Source: Sphingomonadales bacterium | GTDB lineage: Bacteria > Pseudomonadota > Alphaproteobacteria > Sphingomonadales > Sphingomonadaceae | Reading direction: 5' to 3' | DNA: 9,209 bases | Assembly: GCA_025360285.1 (NCBI GenBank) | Contig: JANYCM010000088.1 | Coordinates: forward strand, 1 to 9,209 | Position numbers and translations under genes: made by a program | The notes under the pieces: generated by a model | Told to the model about the DNA's origin: nothing | The model's database searches: none | What the model saw: only the letters and a program-made list of their open reading frames with translations | In this document: one piece after another, positions 5,884 to 9,209 of the stretch | Numbering within the stretch: the stretch's first letter is position 1 | Layout of the letters: the number at the start of each line of letters is the position of its first letter

Positions 5884-7268
5884 TGCCGCTGTGGAACGCC
5901 AGCGAAATTGCACTTGCAACACAAGGGGTTGCGAATGGGAATTTTGACGCGAACGGCGTGACGTTCGACAGTCGCGAAGTCGTCGGCGGCGAAGTGTTCG
6001 TCGCGCTGAAGGGGGAGGCGGCGGATGGGCATGACTTTCTGCCCCAGGCCATGGCTCGCGGCGCCTCCGGGCTGTTGGTCTCGCAACCCGTTGATTATCC
6101 GCATGTTCTTGTCGCCGATACCAGCGCTGCGCTGACCGCGCTGGCCGTGGCCGCGCGCGACCGGTCCCCGGCGCTGCGCATCGGCGTGACGGGGTCGGTC
6201 GGCAAGACCGGCGTCAAGGAAGCCTTGCGCCTGGCCCTCGGCCGCTTCGCCCCCGATGCCGTCCACGCTTCCGTCAAAAGCTATAACAACCACACTGGCG
6301 TGCCGCTCAGCCTCGCCCGCATGCCCCGCGACTGCCGTTTCGGCGTCTTCGAAATGGGCATGAACCACGCCGGCGAACTGGCGGCGCTGACGCAATTGGT
6401 GCGCCCGCACATCGCCATTGTCACCTGGGTGGCATCGGCACACATCGAATATTTTGCCGATGAAGTGGCGATTGCCGATGCCAAGGGCGAAATCTTTCAA
6501 GGATTACAAGCGGGTGGTACCGCCATCCTGCCCTATGACAGTGCCCACCGCGACCGCCTGATCGTCCATGCCCGCCCCTATGCTGACCGCATTATCACCT
6601 TTGGCCTGGAACGTGGTGCCGATGTCGTTGCCGAACGCTTTGTCCTTCACCCTGATTGCTCCTGCGTCACGGCACGCATCGGTGAGCACCGGCTGACTTT
6701 CAAGATCGGCATGGCCGGGCGGCATTGGGTCGGCAATGCCCTGGCGGTGCTCGCCGCCATTCATGCCGCCGGCGGCGATCTGGCCCTGGCCGGACTGGCG
6801 CTTGCGGAACTAAGTGATCTGCCGGGACGAGGCCAGCGTCTGCGCGTTGCCACCGAAACCGGCCCGGCCGTAGTCATCGACGAAAGCTATAATGCCAACC
6901 CGGCGTCGATGGCAGCCTCACTGGCGGTGATTGGCGAAATCACCCCGGCGCGGCACGGCCGCCGCCTCGCCATCCTGGGGGCGATGCTGGAGCTGGGCGA
7001 TCGATCCGATGAATTTCATGGTGATTTGGCACAACATGTAGTCGCCGCCGGGCTTTCGGCCATAATTCTTGTGGGTAATCCGATGAAACCGCTGGCGGTG
7101 GCATTGGCCCGGCGGCTAGATGTGCGCCACGTCGCCGATGCGGCTGCGGCGCAGACCGAAATAGATCGGCTGCTCGCTGCCGATGATGTGCTTCTGGTCA
7201 AGGGTTCGAACAGCCTCAGGCTTGGTGACGTGGTGGCGGCACTTAAGGGCCGGGAGGGTCTGTCTTGA
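5880..7268 (+). CDS. murF: UDP-MurNAc-tripeptide-D-Ala-D-Ala ligase MurF
   Basis: MurF joins D-Ala-D-Ala to the UDP-MurNAc-tripeptide, completing the cytoplasmic pentapeptide precursor. In order: an N-terminal substrate domain with DSREVVGGEVFVALKGE and GHDF; the ATPase P-loop GSVGKT (105-110); SYNNHTGVPLSLARMP from S134, close to the alphaproteobacterial form; EMGMNHAGE from E158; and DESYNANPAS from D334 in the C-terminal region. The P-loop continues GVKE where many homologues have TTKE. At 462 residues it is full length. ATG 5880 is chosen because it gives a 4-bp ATGA overlap with murE and has GGGAG (5867-5871) 8 nt upstream. ATG 5883 and GTG 5871 are in-frame alternatives. Confidence 0.96.
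   Translation: MMPLWNASEIALATQGVANGNFDANGVTFDSREVVGGEVFVALKGEAADGHDFLPQAMARGASGLLVSQPVDYPHVLVADTSAALTALAVAARDRSPALRIGVTGSVGKTGVKEALRLALGRFAPDAVHASVKSYNNHTGVPLSLARMPRDCRFGVFEMGMNHAGELAALTQLVRPHIAIVTWVASAHIEYFADEVAIADAKGEIFQGLQAGGTAILPYDSAHRDRLIVHARPYADRIITFGLERGADVVAERFVLHPDCSCVTARIGEHRLTFKIGMAGRHWVGNALAVLAAIHAAGGDLALAGLALAELSDLPGRGQRLRVATETGPAVVIDESYNANPASMAASLAVIGEITPARHGRRLAILGAMLELGDRSDEFHGDLAQHVVAAGLSAIILVGNPMKPLAVALARRLDVRHVADAAAAQTEIDRLLAADDVLLVKGSNSLRLGDVVAALKGREGLS
7252..7258 (+). promoter_or_regulatory. Strong ribosome binding site for TTG-started mraY
   Basis: GGGAGGG contains GGAGG, complementary to the 16S 3' end, and sits 6 nt before TTG 7265. It is the strongest Shine-Dalgarno in the window. 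It decides the TTG start, since no ATG follows at a suitable place and the MraY N-terminal sequence begins here. Confidence 0.7.
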
Positions 7269-8338
7269 TCAACGCGCTGGCGTATTGGGCGGGATTTGAG
7301 GGCGTCCTCAACCTGTTCCGCTATATCACCTTCCGCTCGGTTGGCGCTTTGGTGACGGCGCTGGCCATTGCGCTGATCATTGGTCCGCGCTTCATTACCT
7401 TCCTGAGGGCAAGGCAAGGCAAGGGCCAACCGATCCGCGAGGACGGCCCGGCCTCGCACCTGCTGACCAAAAAGGGCACACCGACGATGGGTGGCCTGAT
7501 GATCCTCATCGCCCTGACTGTTTCAACGCTGCTGTGGATGGACACCGGTAATGGCTTTGTCTGGGCGGCGCTGTTCGTCACCCTGGGCTTTGGTGCCATC
7601 GGCTTCATGGATGATTATGACAAGGTGACCAAGCGCAGCCACAAGGGTGTGTCTGGCCGCACGCGTTTGCTGATCGAATTCTTCATCGCCGGCCTCGCTT
7701 GTACCTGGATCGCCAGCCGCACCGGCACGACGCTGTATCTGCCCTTCCTGAAAGACTATGGCCTGGCCTTGGGGCTGTTCTACATTGCCTTCGCCGCCTT
7801 TATCGTCACTGGCTTTGGCAATGCGGTGAACCTCACCGACGGGCTCGATGGGCTCGCGACCATGCCGGTGATTATTGCTGTCACAGCCTTTGCTATCATT
7901 GCCTATCTGGTTGGCAACATTCGCTTTTCGGATTATCTCGGCATTCATCACGTGCCCGGCTCCGGCGAACTGGCGGTATTTTGCGCGGCGCTCATCGGCG
8001 CCTGCCTCGGCTTTCTCTGGTACAATGCGCCGCCGGCGGCGGTATTCATGGGCGATACCGGCAGCCTGGCACTGGGCGGTGCGCTGGGCACCATTGCGGT
8101 CATCACCCATCATGAACTGGTGCTGATCTTGATCGGCGGGCTATTCGTCCTCGAAACCGTCAGCGTCATCGTTCAGGTTGTAAGCTTCAAGACGACCGGC
8201 AAGCGTGTCTTCCGAATGGCACCGATCCATCACCATTTTGAACAAAAGGGCTGGGCCGAATCGACCGTCGTCATACGCTTCTGGATCATCGCCATCGTGC
8301 TGGCGCTCGCCGGCCTGGCGACGCTGAAACTGCGATGA
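7265..8338 (+). CDS. mraY: Phospho-MurNAc-pentapeptide transferase MraY
   Basis: MraY is an integral membrane enzyme that transfers phospho-MurNAc-pentapeptide from UDP to undecaprenyl phosphate, making lipid I at the cytoplasmic face. The 357 residues match the family length of about 360 and contain many hydrophobic helices, compatible with the known ten. Signatures: NLFRYITFR near the N-terminus; TKKGTPTMGGL; the catalytic pair D116-D117 in DDYDK (E. coli D115-D116); NLTDGLDG at 189-196; D264 in GDTGSLALGG (E. coli D267); and the triple His 322-324 in PIHHHFE. The start is TTG, overlapping the murF stop by 4 bp (TTGA), with a very good ribosome binding site upstream. Confidence 0.97.
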   Translation: MINALAYWAGFEGVLNLFRYITFRSVGALVTALAIALIIGPRFITFLRARQGKGQPIREDGPASHLLTKKGTPTMGGLMILIALTVSTLLWMDTGNGFVWAALFVTLGFGAIGFMDDYDKVTKRSHKGVSGRTRLLIEFFIAGLACTWIASRTGTTLYLPFLKDYGLALGLFYIAFAAFIVTGFGNAVNLTDGLDGLATMPVIIAVTAFAIIAYLVGNIRFSDYLGIHHVPGSGELAVFCAALIGACLGFLWYNAPPAAVFMGDTGSLALGGALGTIAVITHHELVLILIGGLFVLETVSVIVQVVSFKTTGKRVFRMAPIHHHFEQKGWAESTVVIRFWIIAIVLALAGLATLKLR

Positions 8339-9209
8339 TCACCAGTCACGCCTTTGCCGGGAAAACCTATGGGGTCTATGGCCTCGCCCGCAGCGGCAAG
8401 GCGACTGTTGCCGCGCTGATGGCGTCGGGCGCGACCACGTTGAACTGGGATGATGGTGAAGCAGCGCGCGCTGGCTTTGACGGCGCGCTGACCAATTTGC
8501 ACGATACCGACCTGTCACGCCTCGATGCGCTGGTCGTATCGCCCGGCGTGCCACGTTCGGCGCCGCTGTTCGTCAAGGCGACCGCCGCCGGCGTCCCCGT
8601 TATCGGCGATATCGAACTCTTCGCCCACGCGCGCGCCGCATTGCCGGCGCACAAGGTCGTCGGAATCACCGGCACCAACGGCAAATCGACGACAACAGCG
8701 TTGATCCACCACATCCTCAAAGCCGCCGGCGTGCCGAACCTGATGGGCGGCAATATCGGCCTGCCAATTCTGTCGCAGGACGCTTTGCCGGCCGGCGGCG
8801 TCTACGTTCTTGAACTCAGCAGCTACCAGATCGACATCACCTTCAGTCTCGATTGCGATGTCGCCATTCTGCTCAACATCACGCCCGATCATCTTGAACG
8901 CCATGGCAGCGTCGCAGCCTATGCCGCAGCCAAGGCGCGGCTGTTTGCCATGCAATCGCCCTTCCGCACGGCCATTGTGGGCTGGGATGCAGAAGCCCAA
9001 TTCGATGTTCTGGAAGGATCCGAAGAACCTTCAATCCACTTTATCGAGGATGTCGACGCCGGCAACCAGTCACAATGGCCGACGTTGCAAGGCCCGCACA
9101 ATCTCCAGAACGCCCGCGCTGCCGTGGCCGCCTGTGCCGCGCTGGGTCTGACTCCCGGCCAGATCGACCTCGGTCTGCGCAGTTACCCTGGCCTGCCGCA
9201 CCGCATGGA
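8335..9209 (+). CDS. murD: UDP-MurNAc-L-Ala--D-Glu ligase MurD, 3' truncated by window
   Basis: MurD adds D-glutamate to UDP-MurNAc-L-Ala with ATP in the cytoplasm. The frame is open from ATG 8335 to the window end (291 codons plus two bases). About a third of the usual length of about 440 residues is therefore missing, cut by the window and not by mutation. Visible: the N-terminal UDP-binding fold with YGLARSGKA; VVSPGVPRSAPL; the P-loop GTNGKST (113-119, K117); GGNIGLPIL; LELSSYQ; NITPDHLERHGS with H186 and H190; the carbamylated lysine K200 in AAAKARLF; and the start of the C-terminal domain with GPHNLQNARAA and YPGLPHRM. The start overlaps the mraY stop (ATGA). Its substrate feeds MurE, encoded four genes upstream. 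Further dcw genes such as ftsW and murG would be expected next. Confidence 0.95.
   Translation, partial: MITSHAFAGKTYGVYGLARSGKATVAALMASGATTLNWDDGEAARAGFDGALTNLHDTDLSRLDALVVSPGVPRSAPLFVKATAAGVPVIGDIELFAHARAALPAHKVVGITGTNGKSTTTALIHHILKAAGVPNLMGGNIGLPILSQDALPAGGVYVLELSSYQIDITFSLDCDVAILLNITPDHLERHGSVAAYAAAKARLFAMQSPFRTAIVGWDAEAQFDVLEGSEEPSIHFIEDVDAGNQSQWPTLQGPHNLQNARAAVAACAALGLTPGQIDLGLRSYPGLPHRM

Noticed and set aside
8335..9209. murD as a pseudogene because it has no stop
   Set aside because: The frame is uninterrupted to the last base and all motifs are intact; it is simply cut by the window edge.

Overview
This window is the front part of a division and cell wall (dcw) gene cluster from a GC-rich alphaproteobacterium. 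MurF, MraY, MurE and FtsI carry motifs and wording typical of alphaproteobacterial proteins. The GC-rich coding, frequent GTG/TTG starts and Ala/Pro-rich tails suggest Sphingomonadales, but that placement is inference by eye and has not been tested by a search.

Positions 1-365 hold the end of a neighbouring locus: a small, unrecognised single-pass membrane protein (best start 120), closed by a short rho-independent terminator at 392-414. Positions 366-673 are intergenic. Besides the terminator they contain a strong 11-bp hairpin (434-463), three evenly spaced DnaA-box-like 9-mers (426, 494, 562), a TCCCCATG direct repeat, candidate sigma70-type promoter elements (516-561) and three GGGGT-containing direct repeats at an exact 11-bp period (594-621). 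The last look like the binding repeats of MraZ, encoded just downstream.

From 674 to the right edge there is one tightly packed, same-strand operon: mraZ, rsmH (mraW), an ftsL-type gene, ftsI (pbpB), murE, murF, mraY and murD, which is cut by the window end. Seven junctions link the eight genes. Four are 4-bp stop/start overlaps, two are 1-bp TGATG overlaps, and one (ftsI-murE) is a 2-bp gap, so translation is probably coupled throughout.

The genes work together. MraZ is the cluster's transcriptional regulator and RsmH methylates 16S rRNA. FtsL and FtsI belong to the septal peptidoglycan synthesis complex. MurD, MurE and MurF add D-Glu, meso-diaminopimelate and D-Ala-D-Ala in turn to build UDP-MurNAc-pentapeptide, and MraY transfers it to undecaprenyl phosphate to make lipid I. 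MurE carries the DNPR signature for meso-diaminopimelate, as expected for a Gram-negative wall.

I see no mobile element, CRISPR array, tRNA or rRNA, and nothing that amounts to a new biological system. The points of interest are the regulatory region upstream of mraZ, the unknown small membrane protein, and the unusually long Ala/Pro-rich FtsL-type protein.
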